From the NCBI GenBank assembly GCA_023974075.1, contig CM043790.1:1275326-1339325 (forward strand): a stretch of 64,000 nucleotides of DNA, written 5' to 3'. The position numbers and the translations under genes are program-made. The notes below the pieces were generated by a model, which saw nothing but the letters and a program-made list of their open reading frames with translations, was not told the DNA's origin and made no database searches. Below are positions 12,723-24,385 of this stretch, piece by piece (the stretch's first letter is position 1; every line of letters starts with the position of its first letter). This DNA comes from Chaenocephalus aceratus (lineage: Eukaryota; Chordata; Actinopteri; Perciformes; Channichthyidae).

Positions 12723-13190
12723 AGTGCGTGCACGTGTCCCTGTGCCGGCCCTGTGCGTGCACGTGTCCCTGTGCCGGCGCTGTGCGTGCACGTGTCCCTG
12801 TGCCGGCGCTGTGCGTGCACGTGTCCCTGTGCCGGCGCTGTGCGTGCACGTGTCCCTGTGCCGGCGCTGTGCGTGCACGTGTCCCTGTGCCGGCCCTGTG
12901 CGTGCACGTGTCCCTGTGCCGGCGCTGTGCGTGCACGTGTCCCTGTGCCGGCCCTGTGCGTGCACGTGTCCCTGCGCCGGCCCTGTGCGTGCACGTGTCC
13001 CTGCGCCGGCCCTGTGCGTGCACGTGTCCTTGTGCCGGCCCTGTGCGTGCACGTGTCCCTGTGCCGGCCCTGTGCGTGCATGTGTGCCTGGGCCGGCCCT
13101 GTGCGTGCACGTGTCCCTGTGCCGGCCCTGTGCGTGCACGTGTCCCTGCGCCGGCCCTGTGCGTGCACGTGTCCCTGCGCCGGCGCTCAG
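12723..13190. repeat. 29-bp GC-rich minisatellite, about 16 units
   Basis: The unit is GTGCGTGCACGTGTCCCTG followed by YGCCGGCSCT. Most units contain CACGTG and several CpGs. Because 29 is not a multiple of 3, every frame cycles through the same 29-residue peptide, so long Cys- or His-rich ORFs occur on both strands without being genes. The last unit is followed by unique sequence at 13190. Confidence 0.95.
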
Positions 13191-13199
13191 CAGACGGCT

Positions 13200-14574
13200 G
13201 ACAGGCTGGAATGAAACACACAGATAGGGAAGTGGCAGCAGGCAGACAGGATCCAGTCTCTCATGGGCGCTGGAGATTAGCCTGACTCCTACTTCACATT
13301 CCCCAGCGAGCAGAGCAGCAGGGCGGGCCCCCATCTAAAGCCCCCCCCCCCTCCCATCTGATCTCTGTTGCCCTGTGAGAGGTCCGCTAAGGGAGAGCAG
13401 GGAGAGAAGAGGAGAAGGTTCACATGACCACCAGTCGTCCAGTCTGCTGGGGTCTGGGGAGGCTGAACATTACAGATATACCCAGAGCAACTTCATTCTC
13501 ATTTATGTGACATACATATGTTAAAATGGTCATTCATGTCATCTCAGGGTGATTTTATTTACATTTTAATTATAATATACAGTATATTGTTCTTTAAGTT
13601 TGACAATTGTATTGAACTTAAGCAACCATTTGTATAGTGATCTGGTGTTTTATATAGAGTGTGTGATTCTTTAGTAGAGGCTCTGAATGAACCAATGGGA
13701 TCTGTGCTCTTCCTGCCGGTGTACCTTCTGCTATCTGTTATGTTTGCATATTTATTCATTAAATACATAAAAGAGAAAGACACAAAGCACATGCTGCACA
13801 TGACACAGGAATATAGTACATCGAGCAAAGGAGGAGATTATTTTTAAATATTGAAAATCTTAGCAATATAGTTTCACATATACACTAAATGTATATAATG
13901 TGTATATATACACATATTCACTAAAGCAGTGTTTCCATGGAGAAGCTGCAACTCTCTGTATACTCTTTTCAGCTTCTCACACGCATTTATAAATGTATTT
14001 ATCATCTCTAACAATGCATGCTGGGAAGTCTGCCAATGTGCTGATCATCGTTGAGCTTGCCTTCATATGAATGATATTCTTTTTAATACAGCACGTTGTC
14101 GCATAAGCCGTGCCAGTAGAAGACCAAGGTCTGGGAATTAAAACATTACAAAAGTACAAATGTGCTAAAACAAGCCCAGTATGAGACTGCAAAGACAACA
14201 CTGTTCAAATACAACACACATAACAATGTTTTTGACATTTTAAGTTTAATTTATTAACCTTTGTTTATCTTTTTCAGTTCATACTAATAATACTAATTAT
14301 TCAAATGAACATTTACATTGAGTGAGTTATAAATCACAGGGATTTCAACCTGTGCAAACAACGACAAAGGATAGTTGACTCCACTAAATGACTGTTTAAG
14401 GTACTACAGCAATATACGGTTAAATAAACCATATTTATATATTAATACGACACAAATATTAACAACAATTACAACTGAAAATGTACACAAAGAATGAAGT
14501 GACAAGACAGTGTCTACAGTGCATCTGATTACATCCAATCATTTCATATAGATAATGTGTCCTATATGGCACAT
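13200..14574. other. Non-coding stretch, nothing recognised
   Basis: A short plus-strand ORF at 13659-13847 has a hydrophobic segment (VLFLPVYLLLSVMFAYLF), but no splice sites, neighbours or family likeness support it. The rest is AT-rich without recognisable elements. Confidence 0.35.
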
Positions 14575-14582
14575 CAAAAAGG
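14575..14582. repeat. 8-bp target-site duplication, left (CAAAAAGG)
   Basis: Identical to 17420-17427. It fixes the left boundary of the long-TIR element. Confidence 0.92.
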
Positions 14583-14786
14583 CAACAAGTCCTCCAACTC
14601 ATACGACCACATGGGTCGATTGTTTAAGCCCTTATTACGACCTATAATTACGTTTTAAAATTGTCGGCCTCTAGTGCTCCCGTTGAATGCAAACGTTACA
14701 GAGGGACGTTTATTCACAAATAACCCTCTCTGTAAAATCCTAAATTGTAGGATAGTTTGGCATTAAAACGCTTTATGATTAGATTT

Positions 14787-15011
14787 CTAGCGAGAAGTAT
14801 ATATTGTACTTTTAGAATCCACGTCCAGTCGATATGTAGGATCTATAGTTTGATAGATATTACGAAGATGATTTGAGGTTTCGTCAGGAGAACGTGTATA
14901 TGCGGCAAGCTTCCATGTAAAGTTACTGGTTGAAAACAGTATTTCCGTCTCGACGTTTTCATAATAAAACCAATGATCAAATGATTTAACAGTGATATCT
15001 GCACTACTCAT
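14787..15011 (-). CDS. Small ORF in left arm of long-TIR element (74 codons)
   Basis: The frame begins MSSADITVKSFDHWFYY and ends STIYTSR. It has an almost identical counterpart at 38339-38563 in copy 2, differing at only a few residues. It has no recognisable domain, signal peptide or membrane segment. Being open in two copies may only reflect their recent common origin. The opposite arm (around 16977-17217) carries the same region, with an early stop. Treat as hypothetical. Confidence 0.2.
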   Translation of the reverse strand: MSSADITVKSFDHWFYYENVETEILFSTSNFTWKLAAYTRSPDETSNHLRNIYQTIDPTYRLDVDSKSTIYTSR

Positions 15012-15422
15012 CCACTAAAAAAACATCAGTTTATCCTAGTTCATTATACGACATTAATTGGTTTAAATTGTGTACAATGCTTTTGTGTTTTTCCCATAGG
15101 TTTTTCTCTTTCGATTCTGAGAGACACCTTTCTGTTTTCAGAGGTTTTGATAGGCTAAAATCACGCCGCAATGCACGTCGGGATATGGTGTTTATGTGAT
15201 ATGAAATCGGAAAACATTCAAAAAATAATAATAAAACTTTATTCCGAGTGTTCTTGCTTTTCTCATTGAAAGTCATCACATAACGGCATTGCAATACACG
15301 GTTCGGCTGCATTAAATATTACATATCTGCCCTAGATATGTATTTATAGAGCCCTGATCAGAAGACCTTTTGACAAACTGGAAGAGATGCCGCCAAAACT
15401 GAATACGTGACGTGGACCATAA

Positions 15423-15506
15423 TGTGTGAAAAGAAATGGAAGATGTTGTTTAATTGTTGATATATGTATCAACAATTAAACAACATCTTCCATTTCTTTT
15501 CACACA
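15423..15506. repeat. Perfect palindrome, 40-bp arms, 4-nt loop
   Basis: 15423-15462 is the exact reverse complement of 15467-15506, with loop TATG. Copy 2 of the element carries only one arm at the equivalent site (about 37881-37925). The palindrome is therefore a copy-1-specific inverted duplication. Confidence 0.95.
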
Positions 15507-15552
15507 ATACGTCTCCTTGCAGTATCAACACTAATTCGGCTGACTTTTATAT

Positions 15553-15786
15553 TTGATCCAATTGGTAGATAGTCTGTATTTACACCATAACGGTGCACAG
15601 CTGATAGAAAGGGACTTTTTTGTAGTTTTTAAAGATATTACTGATTTTCTGAACTACCTTTCCAACTCCTCATGCAGTGACTGTTACAGGTCTATACAAG
15701 TTCATGGTACAATGCATAAGCTTCACATCGAGAGACTGAAACTGTATTTTCCTTTAACGTTCTGTTTTAATTTCACAATAAAGTGA
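15553..15786 (+). CDS. Small ORF in core of long-TIR element (77 codons)
   Basis: Begins MIQLVDSLYLHHNGAQ and contains SCSDCYRSIQVHGTMHK. The same frame is open at 37602-37838 in copy 2, identical except at the extreme C terminus. Older relatives at about 780-850 and 28800-28870 keep the DNA similarity but not the frame. No known domain is recognisable. An AATAAA overlaps the stop region (about 15776-15782). It could be a decayed remnant of a captured gene or chance. Confidence 0.25.
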   Translation: MIQLVDSLYLHHNGAQLIERDFFVVFKDITDFLNYLSNSSCSDCYRSIQVHGTMHKLHIERLKLYFPLTFCFNFTIK

Positions 15787-17419
15787 ATAGTCATATGTTT
15801 GATATTATTATGTTTTATTAACTAGACCACTGGTCTAAACCGCACCTCCTAGTGGTTAAAGCACGTTATTGAATTTAGTTGTAGAATAAGTTATATTTGA
15901 TGAAAACATTTAAATATTAAGAGTAGCCTACAAAATAGGGGTCAATGATAGAAATATAGAATGGAAAATATCAAGAAGATACTGTAGATACAATAAAACA
16001 GTTTAGTGCAGGACGTCCAAAGATATTAACAGGAGGATGTGCAAAACTGATAAGGCTGAATTTTACTCAGGTGTAACTAAAGTCTGATTTAAGGGTTGTT
16101 TATATTTCACATCATTAATCAGAATCTGCAAAGTAACAAAAATAAATGTAGTAGAGTAAAAATACCAGGTTAACCTCTGAATTGTAGTGGAGTAGAACAA
16201 AGTAGTACATGCTGCTGTAACAAAAACATTTCCCAACTTGGGATCAATAAAGTATATCTTATCTTATCTTAAGATGATCGATGGCTACTGCCATATTTGC
16301 AAAATTTGCCTCTGAACCTTGACAAGTGCATGTTTCCGGCTTATCAATGAACAACAGGAGGGTTAGACATAAAACCATCTGTTAAATAAAGCTCTTCTGA
16401 CCTTAGGTGTCATGTGGGTATATTATTTCACCATTTATTAATTATATGTTTTACAATTGATAACACCACTGTGTTTCGTATCCCCTAAACCTCCAGGGTG
16501 TACACGTTTAATACTGCCAACTTCTAATTGTGGGAAATACGAAAACGTCTTATAAAGAGACATGCCATATATTGCGAAACACACAATAGCCAGCATGTGT
16601 AGTTCTGGGGGGGGGGGGAGGGAAGCTGGAGCCGGGGGCTGGACCCGTCCAATTCCAGTTTTGGAAAGTCTGGCGTGGTTCCATTCCATTTCAAAGAGCT
16701 GTTTGACAGCGTAACCTTGTCGCACTGCCACTCCAACATCCAATCACAGGGCTTGATGACTAAACACGGGGTTTGTAAAGCAAGGCGGATGTTGTAGTCC
16801 CAAACGATAGCTGGGGATTCTGGGTAGTGTAGTGTCTTCGGAAACTGTAGTGTCTAAACTCCTAAAAAACTATTTGTTTCTCTGACTCGAAGGTTAAAAA
16901 CACAAAAGCATTGTACACAATTTAAACCAATCAATATTGTGTAATTAACAAGGATAAACTGATGTTTTTTAGAGGATGAGTAATGCAGATATCACTGTGT
17001 AATCATTTGACAGTGAGGGGAATATATCCGGTTTTATTATGAAAACTTCGAGACCGGAAATACTGTTTTCACCCACGCTAACTTTACATGGAAGCTGCCG
17101 CATATACACGTTATCCTGGCGAGACCTCAAATCATCTTCGTAATATCTATCAAACTATAGATCCTACACATCCACTGGACGTGGTTTCTAAAAGTACAAT
17201 ATACACTTCTCGCTAGAAATCTAATCAAAAAGCATTTTAATGGCCAAACTATTCCACAATTTAGGATTTTCCAGAGAGGGTTATTTGTAAATAAACGGGA
17301 GCATGTTGTTTCTTACATGACCACTAGAGGTGCTACACTTTAAAACGTGGCTATGGGTCGTAATCTAAGGTGCTTAAACAATCGACCTATTTGGTCGTTT
17401 TTTGTAGGAGGACAGGCTG

Positions 17420-17424
17420 CAAAA

Positions 17425-17427
<3 letters not shown>
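17420..17427. repeat. 8-bp target-site duplication, right (CAAAAAGG)
   Basis: Matches 14575-14582 and runs directly into a GT microsatellite. Confidence 0.92.

Positions 17428-17474
<47 letters not shown>
17427..17474. repeat. (GT)n microsatellite
   Basis: About 24 GT units directly beside the element's right target-site duplication. Confidence 0.95.
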
Positions 17475-17475
<1 letters not shown>

Positions 17476-18017
17476 GTGTTTTGATCGATGGAACACCAGA
17501 GTACCCAATTATCCTACAATACAGGGTGAAATATATATATATATATTTTAAACAATAGGATTAAAGAGTTATCAAATCGAAGTTGACTTGTATAGCCACA
17601 TATCACAGAACATGTTGTCTCAGTGGGCTCGACAGAAGAACAAACATAGATGACAGTGCAAAAGACAATTGCAATTTCAAGGCCATTATAAAAGACATGA
17701 TAGAACGTGATATGCAGATAAAAAAGGCCCACATGTCGTCCTGTCTGTCCTCACATCGGATGCAGACACACTCACATGGTGACACCGCCATCTGCCGTGG
17801 GGCTGGGCCTGCTTCTGAGCTCCACTGAGCCCTCTCCAGACCTGCTATCAGAGTCTGCTCCTCTTCTTCTGCCAGAGCCACCTCTGTGCTAACTGCTCAC
17901 TAGCTCTTCTTTAGGCTGATAACACGTCCTCTGTGCTGACTGCAGACTGGGGAGGTCTTATCTGGAGTGATCAGAGCATCAATGTGCACCACTGACAAGA
18001 CATTAGAGAACAAGACC

Positions 18018-18018
<1 letters not shown>
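17475..18018. other. Non-coding stretch, nothing recognised
   Basis: Includes an (AT)n run near 17531 and ordinary unique-looking sequence. No supported exon. Confidence 0.35.

Positions 18019-18088
<70 letters not shown>
18019..18088. repeat. (AC)n microsatellite
   Basis: About 35 uninterrupted AC units. Confidence 0.97.
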
Positions 18089-18090
<2 letters not shown>

Positions 18091-18878
18091 TTAGTCTGTT
18101 CTCTCAGTCAATAAATACCTTTGAAAATGCCTAACTTATCTTGCAGGCATGTATATGTAAAATGAAGATAGAGGCTGAAATTCCATTGCAGTAGAATGTG
18201 GCCGACAGGACAGTGGCGATGCATTAGCCGGTGATCAAAGTGAAAAGGCATCTCTCTGGAGAGGCAATGCCTCCCCGAGGAGCGGCCTATCAGTGACTCC
18301 ACAGTAACATTACCGAAAACGGACATAAACAGCAGATATGCAGCTGGCCACAGGAATGCGCCACATTTGCGGGTCCCAGTTTGTATTGACATAACCACAG
18401 ACTGACTGGAGGGAGCTGTAGCAGGGCCCCGGGGGCCCGACACACAGCCCTGTGGAGTGCCCTGATGGACTGTGCAAATTAGGCTGTGGTGGAGCGAGGC
18501 CTCACCAATCACCTCATTCATAAGGTCGGTATCTGACTCCCGTACTGAGAGACGAGAATCACTCCACGTGCTAAGCCATCTCGCTGGGTTCTTCTCACGG
18601 CTGACGGATTGGGGTTACGGCGTGTGGAGCTGGAGAACAGCAACATGCAGAAACCATCACCTGACCATCTCAACATCACTGTTGAGGGTGAGGTCATATG
18701 AGGGCGCCAATACTGACTTCAGTATGGTAGTAACCTTTGTGTTCCCTCTGTGTTTTGTTACACACCTACGTTGTCATGTCATGTGGGCATCATGTTGTCA
18801 TATAGCCTCTGTGATCTTGTTAACAAAGTCAAAGTAATGCATACGTGCAGTGGCACCAGAAGTACTCAGCTATTTGAC
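18089..18878. other. Non-coding stretch, possibly conserved unique sequence
   Basis: Moderate GC with ORFs on both strands (minus 18108-18521, plus 18472-18837), none resembling a known protein or bounded by good splice sites. I cannot assign a function. Confidence 0.3.
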
Positions 18879-19117
18879 TTAACCCTCCTATTGTGTTCGT
18901 TTCCCCTTACTTTGGTGTTCGCAGTCACATTTGACCGGTCCTGTTTTAACTGCTATTACATTAACACAAAAACATTAATCATCACCACATTACATTTAAC
19001 ACCCTTTCAAACTGTACATGTTGTATCAGACTGTATTACACTGTTGTACTGTGTATTACTGGTACACATCAAACACTGCAGTACATATACAAAGAACAGA
19101 CACTAACATGTATTGGT

Positions 19118-19787
<670 letters not shown>

Positions 19788-19890
19788 TCCGGATGGTTAC
19801 TAATTCCTGACCGGGAACACCATGGTGTTACAAAGTTGACTAAATCATCCAAAATGCAAAGAAAGTGGTGATCAGCCATGTTATGTGTTC

Positions 19891-19979
19891 AGATGTCTCC
19901 TGTGAAGGATGTCATGTCTCCTGTGAAGGATGTCATGTCTCCTGTGAAGGATGTCATGTCTCCTGTGAAGGATGTCATG
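19891..19979. repeat. 21-bp tandem repeat, 4 units
   Basis: Four copies of ATGTCTCCTGTGAAGGATGTC inside the piggyBac-like MITE. The intron-4 copy of that MITE has a single diverged unit. Confidence 0.93.
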
Positions 19980-20099
19980 AAGCTTTGATGCAATCGAATG
20001 AAAAACAACAAAGTTATGATTGATGAAAGTAGTAAATCTGTCAGATTTGACCCGAACACAACAGGAGGGGTAAAAGTAGAAATAATACAGTGTAAACAT

Positions 20100-20480
20100 A
20101 CTCTGTACTTAAGTACAAAAGTATTGGCATCGAAATATACTTAAAGTAATAAAAGTACTTCCTGTGCATTATGTCCCATTTAAGAATCATATATAATAAA
20201 TTACTGGATTTTTTTTTGTTTTATGCATAAATGTGTTCTAATATACAGCTGCTAGATATCTTAACCTATAATTACATATCATAGTTTATTTATTAGTTTA
20301 TTTAGTTTTAGCTAATGATTTGAATCTGTAAATATAGCAACTCATTTTGTCAAAAACATTTAGTAGAGTAACAAGTACAATGTTTGCTTCCAAATTGTAG
20401 TGGAGTAGAAGTATAAAGTAGCATAACATACAAATATTCAGGTAAAGTGCAAGTACCCCAAAATCGTACTTAAGTACAAT
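20100..20480. mobile_element. TACTTAAGTAC hAT-type MITE fragment
   Basis: Contains TGTACTTAAGTACAAAAGTA near 20105 and CGTACTTAAGTACAATACTG near 20466, with GTGGAGTAGAAGTATAAAGT between them, as in the MITE at 3545-4013. The termini are disrupted by the adjacent palindrome. Confidence 0.6.
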
Positions 20481-20481
20481 A

Positions 20482-20645
20482 CTGAATGTACTTCAATACA
20501 TTTCACCAGTTACCTTTCATATTAATAATCCGGTATACTCATAGTGCATGTTACCGTCATGGTGAAATGCACTATGAGTATACCGGATTATCAATGTGAA
20601 AGGTAACTGTGGTGAAATGTATTGAAGTACATTCAGTACTGTGTG
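20482..20645. repeat. Large imperfect palindrome, about 73-bp arms
   Basis: The arm ending ACTCATAGTGCAT (about 20550) is repeated in reverse complement from ATGCACTATGAGT (about 20568), with a 17-nt loop and a few mismatches or 1-2-nt indels. The left arm is continuous with the MITE's right end, so the arm appears to be an inverted copy of that end plus its flank. Confidence 0.9.
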
Positions 20646-22610
20646 CACGTTGGAACTCATCTGAACTCTGGACCAGCACCAGGAGATGAGGAACCTGCAG
20701 AGTCAGTGAAACCAGGCTCTGCTGAGTGTTCTCCGTCAGCCTCGCTGTGAGCTGCTCAGCGCGGTGCTGCTGGCCTTCTTTAACCCATGTCCCTATCTTC
20801 CCCTTCCTGCTCAGAACTGCAGCGGATCGTTCTCAGCAGACTCTCTGCGTCCGCCCTGACATGCTACACTCTGATTATCCCATCTGTACGCTTTTTTTAA
20901 TTCTTGTAATACTGCTTTGATTTTATAAATGTATTTCTAGTGTCTGCAGTTGTTGTGCTTTATATGTTTCTTTGTTTCCATTTTTATAATTTTTTAATTC
21001 TAATTTATTTTTTGTTGTACATGTATTGCTTTGTAAACAAATGCATTTGTGTTTCTATGAATATAAAACATTAAATCCCATATGAAGTGACCTTTGGACA
21101 TGTGTCTGCAGTCCCCTGAACGAGAGGAGTTAAGTGAACCACTCCAGCACCTCCCAGTGAAGCTCGTTCAGCGCTACATGTTTATATACAACACTGAGTA
21201 TGTATAGCACAGCTTGTTGCAGTGATGAGAACACACGGCAACACAACATGGTGAACATAAGTCATACTCTTGACACCCTGGTGAGGGAGCTGCACCGTGA
21301 CGTCCAGAGGGGACACATCAGTTTACTGCACCTCGACATTCCACGAATGAACACATGATATGTATTTATTGAATTCAACCTAATGGTCGAAAGGGGAAAG
21401 GGTGTGTCAGGTGACTTCCTGTCAGAACGCCATGAGTGGTAGAGAGCGTGATTTTTCACCTGTTGACCAGGAAGGGGTTAATGTTATCCACAATAGTTCA
21501 CTGTTCCTCTGATGCCTTCCCATGCCGCCTTCTTCCTCCTGGAGAACATCTGATGAAGATGAATACAGCTGTTTAATGGTGAGGTTTGTAATAGCTGATG
21601 TGTCCTTCTTCCTTCTTTGCACATGCATGTTCATTGATGTCCTTCATGTGAAAGTATGCTGTAAATGTTCCAGTGTTTATTTTTTAGATCTACATGTTGT
21701 ACTGTTGTTTTAAATGTTAAAAAGTATATTCAATTCATGAATTGAGACGCGTTGAACTGCATCGGTGCGGAAATAACCTACGTTCCTCTTTTATCTAAAT
21801 TATTTATTTATTTATTGGTCTGCATTTTAATGTGACAGTGTTGAACAATCCAGTGGCTTACAGATGTTACACTCCACTGGTTCAGTGTTACACGTATCAG
21901 AGGGGGAATTAACGGAATAACAAAAGGTAACACACCCTGCATTATGAAGGATACTTGGAAGACAGACGGAAGGTTCCTTCATGGCTCCATTCAGCAGACA
22001 TTGTGTTACTGGTCGGTGGAAAGGCACTGAGTGTAAGCCTCTGTGGATACAAGCTGAAAGAAAGGTAATCATCTGATAATAAAAGACCAGGGAAAGTCAG
22101 GCATACCGAGACATAATCACAACTTGTCGGCTGCCCTAAATGATGTAAATATGATATTTACTGTGGACTGTTTTCATGATGTCTCTTTCACACATCGACG
22201 GTCTGAATGCTCGTCTGTGTCGCGGTCTTCCTCCCCGGTCACTCTCGGTCTTCTTCATGGTCAGATGTTGAATACAAGCCGCTATTTGACTTTCATATTT
22301 CATTACATCAACAACGCTCCCGTAAATATGTTTATTTTGTGAAGGGATTCTTCCTACAGTAGCTCAGTCAGCCGTTCACTTATATTTTCCGATATCATTT
22401 CTCACAACAATAATTTGTTGGCCAGAAAGTTGTCCCAAAATGTGAACAAACATAGGCTATAGGCCTCATCAGCGGAACACAGCCATTAGGCCTTAGGGCC
22501 GTTTCATCAGCACACAGTTATTCGTTTTTATTTATTTAGCCTCTGTATTGTTGAATGTATTTATGTATGTGAACTATCACAACCTTAGTAATCGTCCTGT
22601 ATCGAAGCGG
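20646..22610. other. Non-coding stretch, nothing recognised
   Basis: No exon supported by splice sites or protein likeness. Short ORFs only. AT-rich 3'-UTR-like sequence lies near 20930-21080. Confidence 0.35.
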
Positions 22611-22617
22611 CAGCGGC

Positions 22618-22737
22618 GCGTCCCGTCGCGTCTCTGCCGCTGAACGCGGTCCTTTAACGCAGCGGTGTCTCTGCTGCTGAACGCGGTCCTTGAACGCAGC
22701 GGTGTCTCTGCTGCTGAACGCGGTCCTTGAACGCAGC
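22618..22737. repeat. 37-bp GC-rich tandem repeat, about 3 units
   Basis: The unit contains GCTGCTGAACGCGGTCCTT and GAACGCAGCGGTGTCTCT. The last two units are nearly identical and the first has diverged. It is CpG-rich relative to its surroundings and about 2.4 kb upstream of gata5 coding sequence. Confidence 0.85.
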
Positions 22738-23195
22738 GTAACGGTTAGTTATTGCTCGTAATTCTTATCGTCACATTGATGTGTTCGTAAAAGCTCTCCC
22801 TTTCACACATGTAACTATCTGTTTGTCTTTATTCCGACCGGGAAGGTGTTTTCTTTTAGTGGCTTATGCTAACATTGGTCATGTCCAGTTTTATTAAGCG
22901 ATAACATCTTGAATAAATTAAATGTTCAAGTAACGGACAGAAAAAGAGTAGCCAATATTATCCGAAATATTTGAATTATTTCTTACATTTTAAAGATGGA
23001 TCATTATGATCACATGATTCGTCATCATCGTGGGTTTAATAACACATTAAAGCCGTAAATATAATCAAGTGTAAATATCACCAATGACTTCAGAGCATAA
23101 CAGCCTTCCTCTGTGAGTCATTGTGATGCTGATGTGTTTAGAATGAGCCTCCTGCAGGTTGTCGGGGTTCATCCTTCCCGGTGTGCCTGGATGTA

Positions 23196-23576
23196 TCCAT
23201 GCTGTGTCCTCCGCAGAAGGAAAGCACCTCCACCTGGCCTGTGTCCTCCGCAGAAGGAAAGCACCTCCACCAAGCCTGTGTCCTCCTTCAGAAGGAAAGC
23301 ACCTCCACCTGGCCTGTGTCCTCCTCCAGAAGGAAAGCACCTCCACCTGGCCGGTGTCCTCCTCCAGAAGGAAAGCACCTCCACCTGGCCGGTGTCCTCC
23401 TCCAGAAGGAAAGCACCTCCACCAAGCCTGTGTCCTCCTTCAGAAGGAAAGCACCTCCACCAAGCCGGTGTCCTCCTTCAGAAGGAAAGCACCTCCACCA
23501 AGCCTGTGTCCTCCTTCAGAAGGAAGCACCTCACCTGGCCTGTGTCCTCCTTCAGAAGGAACACCCCTCCACCTGG
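23196..23576. repeat. 38-bp minisatellite, about 10 units
   Basis: The unit is GTGTCCTCCTTCAGAAGG plus AAAGCACCTCCACCAAGCCT or TGGCC variants. The first two units are 3 bp shorter and the last two have small deletions. ORFs in several frames (Pro/Ser/Lys-rich) come from the repeat. Confidence 0.95.
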
Positions 23577-23989
23577 CTGCAGTTTGTTCAGGGACTCCCT
23601 CTCTGATCATGAGCACTTCGCACACTGTACATATTGCAGCCTACACCACAGGATATATAGTACTTTCATTTCATACACACTGTTATAATGTGTATATAGC
23701 TATGTTTATATGTTCAGTAGATTGGTATATTAGAGAGTATCAATTGTATTCTGCATAATGTTTAGATACTCCTCTGAATATAGGTATTTTTTACGGAGAA
23801 TATGTATATATTGTTTTTAAAGTAATGTTGTAATTCTTGCAGATTGACTGTCCATAATGCTGCTGTGACAAAATCATTTCCCGACTGCATAAAGTATCTA
23901 CTATCTAAAACACAAGAACAATCACGAAATGTCCCGGGTGCAAATAAAGTCGCTACTTTAGCACTCCTCAACCCTAGGATGTGGGCCCT

Positions 23990-24385
23990 CTCCTCCCAGC
24001 CAGGGGACCTCCCCCCTCCCCCTCCCTGTCGCCCTCCCTCCCTCTTTCCCACCAAAAGGCCTACCTCGGAGCAGCCGAGCGCGTCACGTGTTCTTGTCCG
24101 GTACAAATCTTCCAGTAGGGGAGCGAATAGGAGCACACCCATACCAGCAATTATCAGCGGCAGTAACTATCTCCAGATACAGCTGCAGGAAGAGAAACTC
24201 CGCAGTCCTCCTGGAACAAAAACACCACTTTGGTTTCTTTTGGTGCGCGAGCTTTTACGCGTAAAACGAGATCTTTGGAGAGAGCCCTCGCGCTGCCTGG
24301 TACGTGTCTCTGTGTGGAGGGAATACGTGTTATGCGCTGTGGTACAGAGGACGGGACTGCTTTATCGCACGACCGTCCTTATCTG
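23990..24385 (+). promoter_or_regulatory. gata5: Putative gata5 promoter and non-coding first exon
   Basis: This GC-richer block ends at a plausible donor, CTTATCTG|GTGAGA (exon end 24385). The intron would run to the acceptor TTTTTTCTCCATAG ending at 24892, just before the first coding exon. A 5' untranslated exon is usual in the GATA4/5/6 group. No clear TATA box was found and the start site is unknown. GATA-type motifs occur at the donor (TTATCT and AGATAA within 24379-24395) and upstream (TTATCA near 24151, CTATCT near 24170, AGATAC near 24175). The exon limits are inferred from splice signals only. Confidence 0.4.

Larger units (their letters stand above)
14583..17419 (+). mobile_element. 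Long-TIR hAT-type element, copy 1 (2837 bp)
   Basis: A complete element bounded by a perfect 8-bp duplication CAAAAAGG. It begins CAACAAGTCCTCC and ends GGAGGACAGGCTG. Inverted arms of roughly 540 bp (14583-15120 and 16870-17419) flank about 1.75 kb. Near each tip lies an ACGACC...GGTCG subterminal palindrome followed by ATTGTTTAAGC. The 8-bp duplication and CA...TG termini point to the hAT superfamily, but no transposase is present, so it is non-autonomous. A near-identical copy in the opposite orientation lies at 35896-38802. An older relative is at 1-2990 and a fragment at about 28580-29200. 16210-16270 carries a LINE-like tail ending GGGATCAATAAAGTAT. Confidence 0.88.

Noticed and set aside
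12616..13334. Overlapping 150-210-codon ORFs on both strands
   Set aside because: Produced by the 29-bp minisatellite, which reads the same peptide in every frame. No non-repetitive protein sequence.
19891..19979. CRISPR-like direct repeats (also 11477-11596)
   Set aside because: Units are contiguous with no unique spacers; simple minisatellites in a eukaryotic genome.
23113..23758. Pro/Ser/Lys-rich ORFs of 140-199 codons
   Set aside because: Generated by the 38-bp minisatellite. Several frames are open and units with deletions break any one frame.
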